From assembly GCA_015494335.1 (NCBI GenBank), contig WGBK01000147.1, forward strand, positions 1 to 15,097: a stretch of DNA of 15,097 nucleotides, read 5' to 3'. Shown here in pieces: positions 6,171 to 13,266 of this stretch (positions are counted from its first letter, which is position 1; every line of letters begins with the position of its first letter). Both the position numbers and the translations under genes were made by a program. This stretch comes from Gammaproteobacteria bacterium. GTDB taxonomy: Bacteria; Pseudomonadota; Gammaproteobacteria; GCA-001735895. The notes under the pieces are model-generated. The model made no database searches. It saw nothing but the letters and a program-made list of their open reading frames with translations, and was not told where the DNA came from.

Positions 6171-8219
6171 GTGACCCGCAGCGACAACCCCCTGCTCGAC
6201 AGCGACGAGCTGCCGCATTTCAATGAAATCCAGCCTGGGCATGTAAAGCCGGCGATACAGCAACTGATTGCCGAAAACCGCGAGCGTCTGAACGAACTGC
6301 TCGAACAGGAGCAATTCGACTGGGACAACCTGGTTGAGCCGATCGAGGAAATGGAAAACCGGCTCAACAAGGCCTGGTCCCCGGTACAGCATTTGAATGC
6401 CGTGAAATCCAGCGACGAGTTGCGCGAGGCCTACAACGAAACCCTGCCGCTGCTCAGCGAATACGCCACCGAAATGGGCCAGAACCGACGCCTGTTCGAA
6501 GCCTACCAAGAACTGACCCGGCTGCCGCAATTCCCCGAATGGCCGCGCGAGAGACGCAAGACCGTTGAAGACGCCCTGCTGCATTTCCACCTGGGCGGTG
6601 TCGATCTCGACGATGCGGACAAGCAACGCTACCAGGACATCCAGAAAAAGCTGTCGGAACTGCAGACCCGGTTTTCCAACAATGTGCTCGACGCCACCCA
6701 GGACTGGGATCTGCATCTCGAGGACGATAGCCGGCTCTCCGGACTGCCGGACTCGGCCCGGGCCATGCTGCGCCAGTATGCCGAGCAGAAAGGCCTTTCG
6801 GGTTACCGCATCACCCTCGACATGCCCTGCTACATCGCCATCATGACCTATGCCGACGATCGCGAACTGCGCTTCGAGCTGCACCGGGCCTTTGTCACCC
6901 GCGCATCGGACCAGGGCATCACCAATCCCGACTTCGACAATGCCGGGGTCATGCAGCAGATCGTCGCCCTGAAACAAGAAAAGGCCAGGCTGCTCGGATA
7001 CGAAAACTATGCCGAACTTTCGCTGGTGACGAAGATGGCGGACAGCCCGCTACAGGTCATCGACTTCCTCGACCAGCTCACCGCCAAGAGCCGCCCGGCG
7101 GGACTGCGCGAAATGGAAGAGCTGAAGGCCTTCGCGCGGGAACAGGGGCTCGATGACGATCTGCAACCCTGGGATGCCGCCTACTACGGCGAAAAGCTGA
7201 AGCAGCAGCGCTACGCCATCTCCGATGAAGACCTGAAACCCTGGTTCTCCGATCGCCGCGTGGTCGATGGCCTTTTTCAGATTGTCGAAAAACTCTACGG
7301 TATCCGCATCGAGGACCAGACCGATCAGGCGGAACGCTGGCATCCCGATGTCCGCTTCTTTGTCATCCGCGATGCGTCCGGCGACATCATCGCGAAATTT
7401 TACCTGGATCTGTATGCTCGCGAGAAAAAGCGCGGCGGCGCCTGGATGGCGGAATACCTGCCGCGCATGCGTACCGCGACCGGTCGGCAACTGCCCATCG
7501 CCTACCTGACCTGCAACCTGACGCCACCGGTTGGTGACCAGCCCGCGCTGTTCACCCATGACGAGGTGATCACCCTGTTCCACGAGTTCGGTCACGGGTT
7601 GCACCACATGCTGACCCGTATAGAGGTGCCGGAGGTTTCCGGCATCAACGGCGTGGAATGGGATGCGGTCGAGCTGCCGAGCCAGTTCATGGAAAACTTC
7701 TGCTGGGAAAAGGAAGCGCTGGACCTGCTGGCGCGTCACTACCAGACCGGAGAATCCCTGCCGGACGAGCTGTACCGCAAGATGATCGCGGCGCGCAATT
7801 TCCAGAGCGCCCTGGCGATGCTGCGCCAGCTCGAATTCGCCCAGTTCGACATGCGCCTCTACCAGGACCCGTCCATCGATTCGGCGGAGAAGATCCAGCA
7901 GGTACTCGACCAGGTGCGCAGCGAGGTATCGGTGATGCCGGTGGCGGAATTCAACCGTTTCCAGAACAGTTTCTCGCACATATTTGCGGGCGGTTACTCG
8001 GCTGGCTACTATAGTTACAAATGGGCCGAAGTGCTGTCGGCGGATGCCTTTGCCGCCTTCGAGGAAGAAGGCATCTTCAATCCGCAGACCGGGAAGCGTT
8101 TTCTCGAGTGTATCCTGCAGCAGGGTGGCTCGCGGCCGGCCAACGATTCCTTCGTCTGTTTCCGCGGACGGGAACCGAGTATCGATGCCCTGTTGCGGCA
8201 CCACGGCATTGCGGCCTGA
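6171..8219 (+). CDS. prlC: Oligopeptidase A (M3 zinc metallopeptidase)
   Basis: This cytoplasmic thimet-type oligopeptidase degrades short peptides, including cleaved signal peptides. It is 682 residues from the GTG at 6171 (E. coli PrlC/OpdA 680). The zinc motif HEFGH is at residues 471-475, giving ligands H471 and H475 and catalytic E472. The third ligand is E501 in GVEWDAVELPSQFMENFCWE. The N-terminus NPLLDSDELPHFNEIQPGHV aligns with E. coli MTNPLLTPFELPPFSKILPEHV, and AGYYSYKWAEVLSADAF near the C-terminus is also a family hallmark. An in-frame ATG at 6093 lies inside the upstream gene and would add an unrelated leader, so the GTG, 11 bp after that gene's stop, is preferred. Its proximity suggests co-transcription with lemA and the GIDE gene. 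Confidence 0.95.
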   Translation: MTRSDNPLLDSDELPHFNEIQPGHVKPAIQQLIAENRERLNELLEQEQFDWDNLVEPIEEMENRLNKAWSPVQHLNAVKSSDELREAYNETLPLLSEYATEMGQNRRLFEAYQELTRLPQFPEWPRERRKTVEDALLHFHLGGVDLDDADKQRYQDIQKKLSELQTRFSNNVLDATQDWDLHLEDDSRLSGLPDSARAMLRQYAEQKGLSGYRITLDMPCYIAIMTYADDRELRFELHRAFVTRASDQGITNPDFDNAGVMQQIVALKQEKARLLGYENYAELSLVTKMADSPLQVIDFLDQLTAKSRPAGLREMEELKAFAREQGLDDDLQPWDAAYYGEKLKQQRYAISDEDLKPWFSDRRVVDGLFQIVEKLYGIRIEDQTDQAERWHPDVRFFVIRDASGDIIAKFYLDLYAREKKRGGAWMAEYLPRMRTATGRQLPIAYLTCNLTPPVGDQPALFTHDEVITLFHEFGHGLHHMLTRIEVPEVSGINGVEWDAVELPSQFMENFCWEKEALDLLARHYQTGESLPDELYRKMIAARNFQSALAMLRQLEFAQFDMRLYQDPSIDSAEKIQQVLDQVRSEVSVMPVAEFNRFQNSFSHIFAGGYSAGYYSYKWAEVLSADAFAAFEEEGIFNPQTGKRFLECILQQGGSRPANDSFVCFRGREPSIDALLRHHGIAA

Positions 8220-8248
8220 GGAAATCTCGAAAGCAGCCGACAACAATA

Positions 8249-8270
8249 CATGCCGATCCGGATCGGCATG
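8249..8270. promoter_or_regulatory. Perfect 22-bp palindrome before the YgiM-like gene
   Basis: Bases 8250-8269 (ATGCCGATCCGGATCGGCAT) plus the flanking C and G form an uninterrupted perfect palindrome. It lies in the 69-bp gap between prlC and the YgiM-like gene, 18 bp before the latter's ATG. In RNA it could fold as a 9-bp stem with a CCGG loop. It could be an operator for a dimeric regulator, an attenuating hairpin or a processing site. No T-run follows. Confidence 0.55.
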
Positions 8271-8288
8271 ACGGACCACGGGGTAAAC

Positions 8289-8984
8289 ATGAAGCGATAC
8301 CACCACTTCATTCTGACGCTGTTGCTCGGCAGCCTGGCTTTTGCCGCCTGGGCCGAGGAAAACGCCGACGACAGCCCGGCCGCTGCCACGGAAGAGGTCA
8401 AGGATATCCAGTATGTCACCGACAAGCTGCGGTTGTCGCTCTACCGTGATGCCAGTGCCAGCAGCGGTACCCTCAAGTTGCTGGTATCCGGCGATCGGCT
8501 CGAGGTGCTGGAGCGCAAGGGCCCCTATTCCCGCGTGCGCACTGCCGATGGCCAGATCGGTTGGGTCAAGAACGGCTTCCTGATTACCGAGCCTACCGCC
8601 GTGACCCAGCTGGCCCAGGCACAGAAACGCATCGCCGAGCTGGAGGGCGAACTGGAAAAGTACGCCGACAGCCGCGGCACCCTGCAGCGCTACGAGCAGC
8701 GCATCGCCGAACTGGAACAGAACAAGGCCGAGCTGGAGCAGCAACTGGAACAGGCGCAATCGCGCATCGCCGAACTGGAACAGCAACTTGAAGGCCTGCA
8801 GGCCGAACTCGAGCGCAGTCGTAACGGCGATCTGGGCTGGAACGAGATCTGGTCCCTGGCCCGGCTCTACTGGTGGATGCTTGCCGCGATCAGCCTGTTG
8901 CTGGCGCTGATCGGCTTCCTCGCCGGCAAGCTGTGGATAGAGAAACGCATCCGCAACCGCTTCCACGGCTACAAGGTCTGGTAG
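8289..8984 (+). CDS. YgiM-like (TIGR04211-type) SH3 and coiled-coil inner-membrane protein
   Basis: The 231-residue product has the order signal peptide (1-22, with AWA before EEN), bacterial SH3 domain (about 37-103, with YVTDKLRLSLYRD and GWVKNGFL), long coiled coil (about 106-185), one transmembrane helix (about 195-216) and a basic tail. This is the architecture of E. coli YgiM and related TIGR04211-family proteins. Function is not established; periplasmic SH3 domains often contact cell-wall material. The ATG at 8289 is chosen because GGGGTAA precedes it and it opens directly into a signal peptide. An ATG 13 codons upstream (8250) lies within the palindrome. RIAELE recurs at residues 114, 138 and 159. 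The gene ends 11 bp before ubiD, suggesting co-expression. Confidence 0.88.
   Translation: MKRYHHFILTLLLGSLAFAAWAEENADDSPAAATEEVKDIQYVTDKLRLSLYRDASASSGTLKLLVSGDRLEVLERKGPYSRVRTADGQIGWVKNGFLITEPTAVTQLAQAQKRIAELEGELEKYADSRGTLQRYEQRIAELEQNKAELEQQLEQAQSRIAELEQQLEGLQAELERSRNGDLGWNEIWSLARLYWWMLAAISLLLALIGFLAGKLWIEKRIRNRFHGYKVW
8700..8783 (+). repeat. Duplicated 21-bp segment in the coiled coil
   Basis: Bases 8700-8720 and 8763-8783 are identical over 21 bp and encode RIAELEQ twice, three heptads (63 bp) apart. A more diverged copy begins at 8628. Identity at the DNA level, including third codon positions, suggests recent internal duplication or conversion of coiled-coil repeats. Confidence 0.7.
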
Positions 8985-8995
8985 CGGTACCTCCC

Positions 8996-10459
8996 ATGTC
9001 CTACCGCGATCTGCGCGAATTCATCCAGGCCCTCGAGGATGCGGGCGACCTCAAGCGCATTCGGCAGACCATCGATCCCCACCTCGAGATCACCGAGGTG
9101 GCCGACCGCGTACTCCGCTCCGGCGGCCCGGCGTTGCTGTTCGAGCATCCCGGCGACAGTGCCATCCCGCTGCTGGCCAACCTGTTCGGTACCGAGCAGC
9201 GCGTGGCGGCGGCCCTGGGCGAGGAGCAGGCCTCGGCCCTGCGTGAAGTCGGACGCCTGCTGGCCTTTCTGAAAGAGCCGGAACCGCCCAAGGGCTTCCG
9301 CGAGGCGATGAAAACCCTGCCGATCTACCGCAAGGTGCTCGACATGTCGCCCAAGATGGTGCGCAAGCCCCTGTGCCAGCAGAACCAGCTCCGCGGTGAC
9401 GAAGTCGATCTGGGACGCCTGCCGATCCAGACCTGCTGGCCCGGCGATGCCGGACCGCTGATCACCTGGGGGCTGGTCACCACCCGGGGACCCGAGAAGG
9501 AACGTCAGAATCTCGGCATCTACCGCATGCAGGTGATCGGTCGCAACCGGGTCATCATGCGCTGGTTGTCACACCGAGGCGGGGCACTGGATTTCCGCGA
9601 ATGGCAGCAGGCCCGTCCCGGCGAACCCTTCCCGGTCGCGGTGACCCTGGGTTGCGATCCTGCGACCATCCTCGCCGCGGTCACGCCGGTGCCGGACAGC
9701 CTCTCCGAATATGCCTTCGCCGGGCTGCTGCGCGGCAGCAAGACCGAGGTGGCCCAATGCCTGCTGTCGGACCTGCAGGTACCGGCCCGCGCAGAGATCG
9801 TCCTCGAGGGACACATTTATCCCGATGACGAGGCCGAGGAAGGCCCCTTTGGCGATCATACCGGCTACTACAACGAGGTGGAGCGCTTCCCCGTGTTCAC
9901 CATCGAGGCCATGAGCTTCCGCGACCAGCCGATCTACCACAGCACCTATACCGGACGCCCGCCCGACGAGCCGGCCATCCTCGGCCTGGCGCTGAACGAA
10001 GTATTCGTGCCGATATTGCAGAAACAGTTTCCGGAAATTGTCGATTCCTACCTGCCGCCCGAAGGCTGTTCCTACCGCATGGCCATCGTCAGCATGAAGA
10101 AACAGTACCCCGGCCACGCCAAGCGGGTGATGATGGGGGTATGGTCCTTCCTGCGCCAGTTCATGTACACCAAGTTCGTCGTCGTGGTCGACGACGATGT
10201 GAATACCCGCGACTGGAAGGATGTGATCTGGGCCATCACCACGCGGGTGGACCCGGCCCGCGATGTCACGCTGATCGAGAACACGCCCATCGATTACCTC
10301 GATTTCGCCTCCCCGGTCTCGGGCCTGGGTTCGAAGATGGGGCTGGATGCCACCAACAAGTGGCCAGGGGAGACGGATCGAGAATGGGGCCGGCCAATCC
10401 GGCAGGATCCGGAGGTTCGTCAGCGTATCGATGACATCTGGGACGAGCTGGGCCTATAA
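8996..10459 (+). CDS. ubiD: 3-octaprenyl-4-hydroxybenzoate decarboxylase (UbiD)
   Basis: UbiD removes the carboxyl group from the polyprenylated 4-hydroxybenzoate ring in ubiquinone synthesis, using the prenylated-FMN cofactor made by UbiX. The product is 487 residues (E. coli 497) and nearly collinear with it: ITWGLVTTRGPEKERQNLG, YRMQVIGRN, MRWLSHRGGALDF, GPFGDHTGYYNEVERF, STYTGRPPDEPAILGLALNE and FASPVSGLGSKMGLDATNKW. N172 and R177 in NLGIYR and E282 to D287 in EGPFGD fall at conserved active-site regions. The ATG at 8996 gives SYRDLREFIQALEDAGDLKR, matching the family N-terminus, while the longer frame from 8873 reads through the preceding gene out of frame. No ubiX lies in the window. 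A ferredoxin/flavin reductase two genes downstream may serve the cofactor supply. Confidence 0.97.
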   Translation: MSYRDLREFIQALEDAGDLKRIRQTIDPHLEITEVADRVLRSGGPALLFEHPGDSAIPLLANLFGTEQRVAAALGEEQASALREVGRLLAFLKEPEPPKGFREAMKTLPIYRKVLDMSPKMVRKPLCQQNQLRGDEVDLGRLPIQTCWPGDAGPLITWGLVTTRGPEKERQNLGIYRMQVIGRNRVIMRWLSHRGGALDFREWQQARPGEPFPVAVTLGCDPATILAAVTPVPDSLSEYAFAGLLRGSKTEVAQCLLSDLQVPARAEIVLEGHIYPDDEAEEGPFGDHTGYYNEVERFPVFTIEAMSFRDQPIYHSTYTGRPPDEPAILGLALNEVFVPILQKQFPEIVDSYLPPEGCSYRMAIVSMKKQYPGHAKRVMMGVWSFLRQFMYTKFVVVVDDDVNTRDWKDVIWAITTRVDPARDVTLIENTPIDYLDFASPVSGLGSKMGLDATNKWPGETDREWGRPIRQDPEVRQRIDDIWDELGL

Positions 10460-10696
10460 TCGGATCAACGGGTAACGGATCAGCCAACCGCAATGCCTTT
10501 CTCGGATGGGATTGCAGGGGTTCAGGTCAGGGATGTCGGTGGCATGGATGCCACCGTCAAGCCCCCAGGGAGGGGTTCACGGCGTTCCCTGAGCTGGACC
10601 GCTGCAGTCCCCAGGCAAAAGGTCTGGCTTGATGTCGGTGACATTGCCGGTGGCTGATCCATTTCACCCACGGAAGCCAACAAGACGAGGTGCCCC
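10460..10696 (+). other. Non-coding interval between ubiD and parA
   Basis: These 237 bp hold no convincing gene. They contain a direct repeat CGGATCA (10461-10467 and 10476-10482), a structured REP-like element (10523-10596), and a short hairpin ATGTC-GGT-GACAT near 10632-10644. A 54-codon frame (10493-10657) runs through the repeat element and is judged spurious. No clear promoter for parA was found. Confidence 0.6.
10523..10596. repeat. Structured REP-like intergenic repeat element
   Basis: The outer arms CAGGTCAGGGA (10523-10533) and TCCCTGAGCTG (10586-10596) are inverted with one mismatch. Inside lies GGTGGCAT-GG-ATGCCACC (10538-10555, extended by a C-G pair) and then a GC-rich bulged hairpin around CCCC-CAGGGA-GGGG (10563-10575). 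The result is a three-stem, cloverleaf-like fold. The order (GGCATGGATGCC, CAAGCC, CAGGGAGGGG-TTCACGGCG, TCCCT) resembles dispersed intergenic repeats remembered from many gammaproteobacterial genomes, whose spurious translations read MDATVKPP. Only one copy is in this window, so its repeat status rests on that resemblance. Confidence 0.6.
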
Positions 10697-11347
10697 ATGC
10701 GTTCCATCATGGTACTCAATGCCAAGGGCGGTTCCGGCAAGAGCACGATCGCGACCAACCTGGCCAGCTATTACGCGGACGAAGGCTATCGCGTAATGCT
10801 GGTGGATTTCGATCCGCAACACTCCAGCCTCGACTGGCTGGCGGTGCGGCCCGCCGGCATGCCCGGCATCATCGGTCACGATGCCAGTGAGGGCGGTTTC
10901 CGCAGCCCGCGCAATGCGGATTACATCATTTACGATACCCCGGCCGGCCTGCGCGGCAAGGAACTGTCCTCGATGCTGCGCCGCGCCCAGAGCGTGATTG
11001 TGCCGATCCTGCCCTCCCCCATCGACATGCGCGCGGCCACGCCCTTCATTCGCCAGATCCTCGACAACGGCCGCGTCAGCCGCAAGGAAACCCGGGTGGC
11101 ACTGGTGGCCAATCGCTGTCGCGAGAACACCAATGTCTATCACCAGCTGGAAGACTACCTGCGCAAGGTGCGCAAGGCGCCTTTCATCAGCGTGCTGCGC
11201 GAGACCCAGAACTACAACCATGCCGCGGAACAGGGCCTGGGCATCTTCGAGTTGCCGCCCTATCGGGTGCAGCGTGACCTGGAGCTGTGGCAGCCGGTGC
11301 TCGACTGGCTGGGCAGTCGCCGCAGCCAGCCGGTAAAACGGCGCTGA
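10697..11347 (+). CDS. Orphan ParA/MinD-family ATPase
   Basis: The 216-residue P-loop ATPase has the deviant Walker A motif KGGSGKST (residues 10-17, signature Lys10 and P-loop Lys15), the VDFDPQHSSLDW segment and YIIYDTPAGL (Walker B region). Such ATPases form ATP-dependent dimers on DNA or membrane and position plasmids, chromosomes or protein complexes. It lacks the N-terminal helix-turn-helix of plasmid ParA and has no parB beside it, so it is unlikely to be the chromosome-partition ParA by location. It is more like short orphan ParA proteins that place cellular cargo. The ribosome site GAGG (10687-10690) is 6 bp before the ATG. It separates ubiD from the reductase gene. The cargo is unknown. 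Confidence 0.88.
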   Translation: MRSIMVLNAKGGSGKSTIATNLASYYADEGYRVMLVDFDPQHSSLDWLAVRPAGMPGIIGHDASEGGFRSPRNADYIIYDTPAGLRGKELSSMLRRAQSVIVPILPSPIDMRAATPFIRQILDNGRVSRKETRVALVANRCRENTNVYHQLEDYLRKVRKAPFISVLRETQNYNHAAEQGLGIFELPPYRVQRDLELWQPVLDWLGSRRSQPVKRR

Positions 11348-11382
11348 AGGCGGGAAAAGCACAAAACCCTGACGGTCTTCGC

Positions 11383-11411
11383 TTTATCTGCAACCCGGTT
11401 CGTCTTAGACT
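11383..11411 (+). promoter_or_regulatory. Weak sigma70-like promoter candidate for the reductase
   Basis: TTTATC (11383-11388) and TAGACT (11406-11411) are 17 bp apart, in the 91-bp gap after parA. The -10 keeps the key first, second and last bases of TATAAT, but the -35 is poor. It would give a leader of about 20 nt before the ATG at 11439. Confidence 0.25.
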
Positions 11412-11438
11412 CGCGTTTTTTCGCCTGCAGGCTTGCCC

Positions 11439-12488
11439 ATGACCCATACCGTCCGACTGGCCGGGGAAGACATCGAATTCCCCTGCGATGAATCCCAGAC
11501 CGTGCTCGATGCCGCCCTCGAAAGAGGCATCGCCCTGCCTTATGGTTGCCGCAACGGGCTGTGCGGTTCCTGCAAGGCGACCGTGCTTGCCGGTGAAGTG
11601 GATTACCCCGACGGTGTGCCCGGCGGGCTCAGCGAGGAAGATCAGAAAAACCATGCCGCGCTGCTGTGCCGCGCCCACCTGAAAAGCGATCTCGAGCTCG
11701 AAGTCCAGTTGGTAAACGATGCGCCGCCGATTGAGATCAAGACCCTGCCGGTGAAGGTCAAGAAGATCGACCACCTGTCCCACGATGTCGTGCGCCTGAT
11801 GCTGCAGCTGCCCTCGGCGGAATCCTTCGACTACCGCGCCGGCCAGTGGATCTATTTCCTGCTCAAGGACGGCCGCAAGCGCGCCTTTTCCATCGCCAAT
11901 GCGCCCAACGACCGCCACGAACTGGAGTTGCAGATCCGCCATGTCGAAGGCGGGCTGTTCACCGACTTCGTGTTCAACCATCTGCAGGAAGGCGCGATGC
12001 TGCGCATCGAAGGCCCCCACGGCAATTTCTATTTCCACAACGACGACCGGCCCCTGGTGCTGGTCGCCGGCGGTACGGGATTTGCGCCTCTCAAGGGCAT
12101 ACTCGAGGAATTCATGGTCGAGGGTGGCTATCCGCACCCGATTCACCTGTTCTGGGGCGCGCGTCATCAGAAGGATCTCTACCAGGATGCACTGGTGCGC
12201 CAGTGGATCGACGAGGGCCTGTTGCAACTCGCCTATATGCCGGTGCTGTCCGAGCCGTCCGAGGAAGACGACTGGAACGGCGAGACCGGCTTTGTCCACG
12301 AAGCCGTGCTGCGCCAATACCCGGATCTTTCCGGCCATGCCGTGTACATGGCCGGCCCCCCGGCGATGATCGAATCCTGCCGCGACGGCTTCATCGCTGC
12401 CGGTCTCGACGAAGCCCACCTGCACTACGATTCCTTCGAATACTCGGACGACGCGCGCAAGGCGATGGAATCGCCCGACGCGGACTGA
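11439..12488 (+). CDS. [2Fe-2S] ferredoxin-NAD(P)H flavin reductase fusion (AscD/Fre-like)
   Basis: The 349-residue protein moves electrons from NAD(P)H through a flavin to an iron-sulfur cluster or free flavin. A plant-type ferredoxin domain (about 1-95) carries the cluster ligands C37, C42, C45 and C77 (CRNGLCGSC pattern). It is followed by an FAD-binding barrel with RAFS (148-151) and an NAD-binding domain with AGGTGFAPLK (210-219) and MAGPPAM. It is commonly annotated as CDP-6-deoxy-delta-3,4-glucoseen reductase, but no dideoxysugar genes are nearby. In E. coli, fre, encoding the flavin reductase, lies beside ubiD. A reductase near ubiD here suggests supply of reduced FMN for UbiX/UbiD, which is inference. 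The ATG at 11439 is preferred to the TTG two codons earlier. The next gene starts 31 bp downstream. Confidence 0.9.
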   Translation: MTHTVRLAGEDIEFPCDESQTVLDAALERGIALPYGCRNGLCGSCKATVLAGEVDYPDGVPGGLSEEDQKNHAALLCRAHLKSDLELEVQLVNDAPPIEIKTLPVKVKKIDHLSHDVVRLMLQLPSAESFDYRAGQWIYFLLKDGRKRAFSIANAPNDRHELELQIRHVEGGLFTDFVFNHLQEGAMLRIEGPHGNFYFHNDDRPLVLVAGGTGFAPLKGILEEFMVEGGYPHPIHLFWGARHQKDLYQDALVRQWIDEGLLQLAYMPVLSEPSEEDDWNGETGFVHEAVLRQYPDLSGHAVYMAGPPAMIESCRDGFIAAGLDEAHLHYDSFEYSDDARKAMESPDAD

Positions 12489-12519
12489 GCGGAATCGAAA
12501 GACTGCCAGGGCGCAAGAA

Positions 12520-13266
12520 ATGACGGAATTTCTCATTGCCCTGCTGGCCAACATCACCATCGTCGGCGTGGTGGCCGCGGCCCTGGTGCAGTACCGGCGG
12601 ATCGACATCCGTCTCGGCTGGCTGGCCCTGCTGCTGATCCTGTTTCTCGCCTATTTCCTGGCCCTCATTCTCGGCGCATCCCTGCTCCCCCTGCGCAGCT
12701 GGTTCCCCGACCTGCAATGGAACTGGGGCGGCAAGCTGGCGGCGGTCCTGTTGTGGCTGGCGATCCTGCGCGGGCTGGAGCGCTGGAAGACGGGTTTCCG
12801 CGCCGCCGATGCCGGTTTCACGCTGCGTCAGGCACCGGGATCCCTGAAGCCCGTGCTGGTGGTGACCGGACTGTTCCTGCTGCTGCAGGTCACGCTGAAC
12901 CTGCTGATGGGCGACGACGCCCGCCCCAACCGGGAAACCCTGCTGTTCCAGTTGCTGATGCCGGGCCTGGATGAGGAACCCATGTTTCGCGGCGTGCTGC
13001 TCTATATGGCGGGTCTGGCCCTGGCCGGCAAGCGTTTTCCGGTGTTTGGCGCGTCGATGAACTGGGCCGGCCTGTTGCTGGTGCTGCTGTTCGGGCTGGT
13101 CCACGGCATCGCCTTTCAGCAGGGCGCCTGGCACATCTCGCCCCTGATCGTGCTGATCACCGGCTTCTACGGGCTGGTCCTGCTGTGGCTGCGCGAGCGC
13201 AGCGGCAGCCTGGTGATGCCGATCCTGGCCCACAATCTGGTCAACTTCGTCGGCCAGCTGGTCTGA
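12520..13266 (+). CDS. CPBP-family intramembrane metalloprotease
   Basis: The 248-residue hydrophobic protein has several predicted membrane helices and the three CPBP (CAAX protease/bacteriocin-processing, Abi) motifs. These are EEPMFR (E152, E153, R157), FGLVH (F191, H195) and HNLVN (H238, N242), which together coordinate the metal in the membrane. Members cleave substrates within or next to the membrane, and roles range from prenyl-protein processing to bacteriocin self-immunity. The substrate here is unknown. The ribosome site AGGG (12508-12511) is 8 bp before the ATG. It probably shares a transcript with the reductase. Its TGA is immediately followed by the rmuC stop codon on the other strand. 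Confidence 0.9.
   Translation: MTEFLIALLANITIVGVVAAALVQYRRIDIRLGWLALLLILFLAYFLALILGASLLPLRSWFPDLQWNWGGKLAAVLLWLAILRGLERWKTGFRAADAGFTLRQAPGSLKPVLVVTGLFLLLQVTLNLLMGDDARPNRETLLFQLLMPGLDEEPMFRGVLLYMAGLALAGKRFPVFGASMNWAGLLLVLLFGLVHGIAFQQGAWHISPLIVLITGFYGLVLLWLRERSGSLVMPILAHNLVNFVGQLV

Noticed and set aside
7050..8966. A 638-codon minus-strand frame opposite prlC and the YgiM-like gene
   Set aside because: It spans two well-supported genes on the other strand and their intergenic gap, with no family similarity.
8873..8995. Longer N-terminus for UbiD
   Set aside because: The extra 41 codons are the out-of-frame reading of the upstream gene's membrane segment, and the ATG at 8996 matches the family start.
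10493..10657. A 54-residue + strand frame between ubiD and parA containing MDATVKPPGRG
   Set aside because: It runs through the structured repeat element, lacks a ribosome site and looks like the typical spurious translation of such repeats.
10460..11347. ParA plus the recF parS-like sites as a local ParABS locus
   Set aside because: No parB is present, the sites are about 9 kb away, and chromosomal parAB normally lies elsewhere, so a direct link is not supported.
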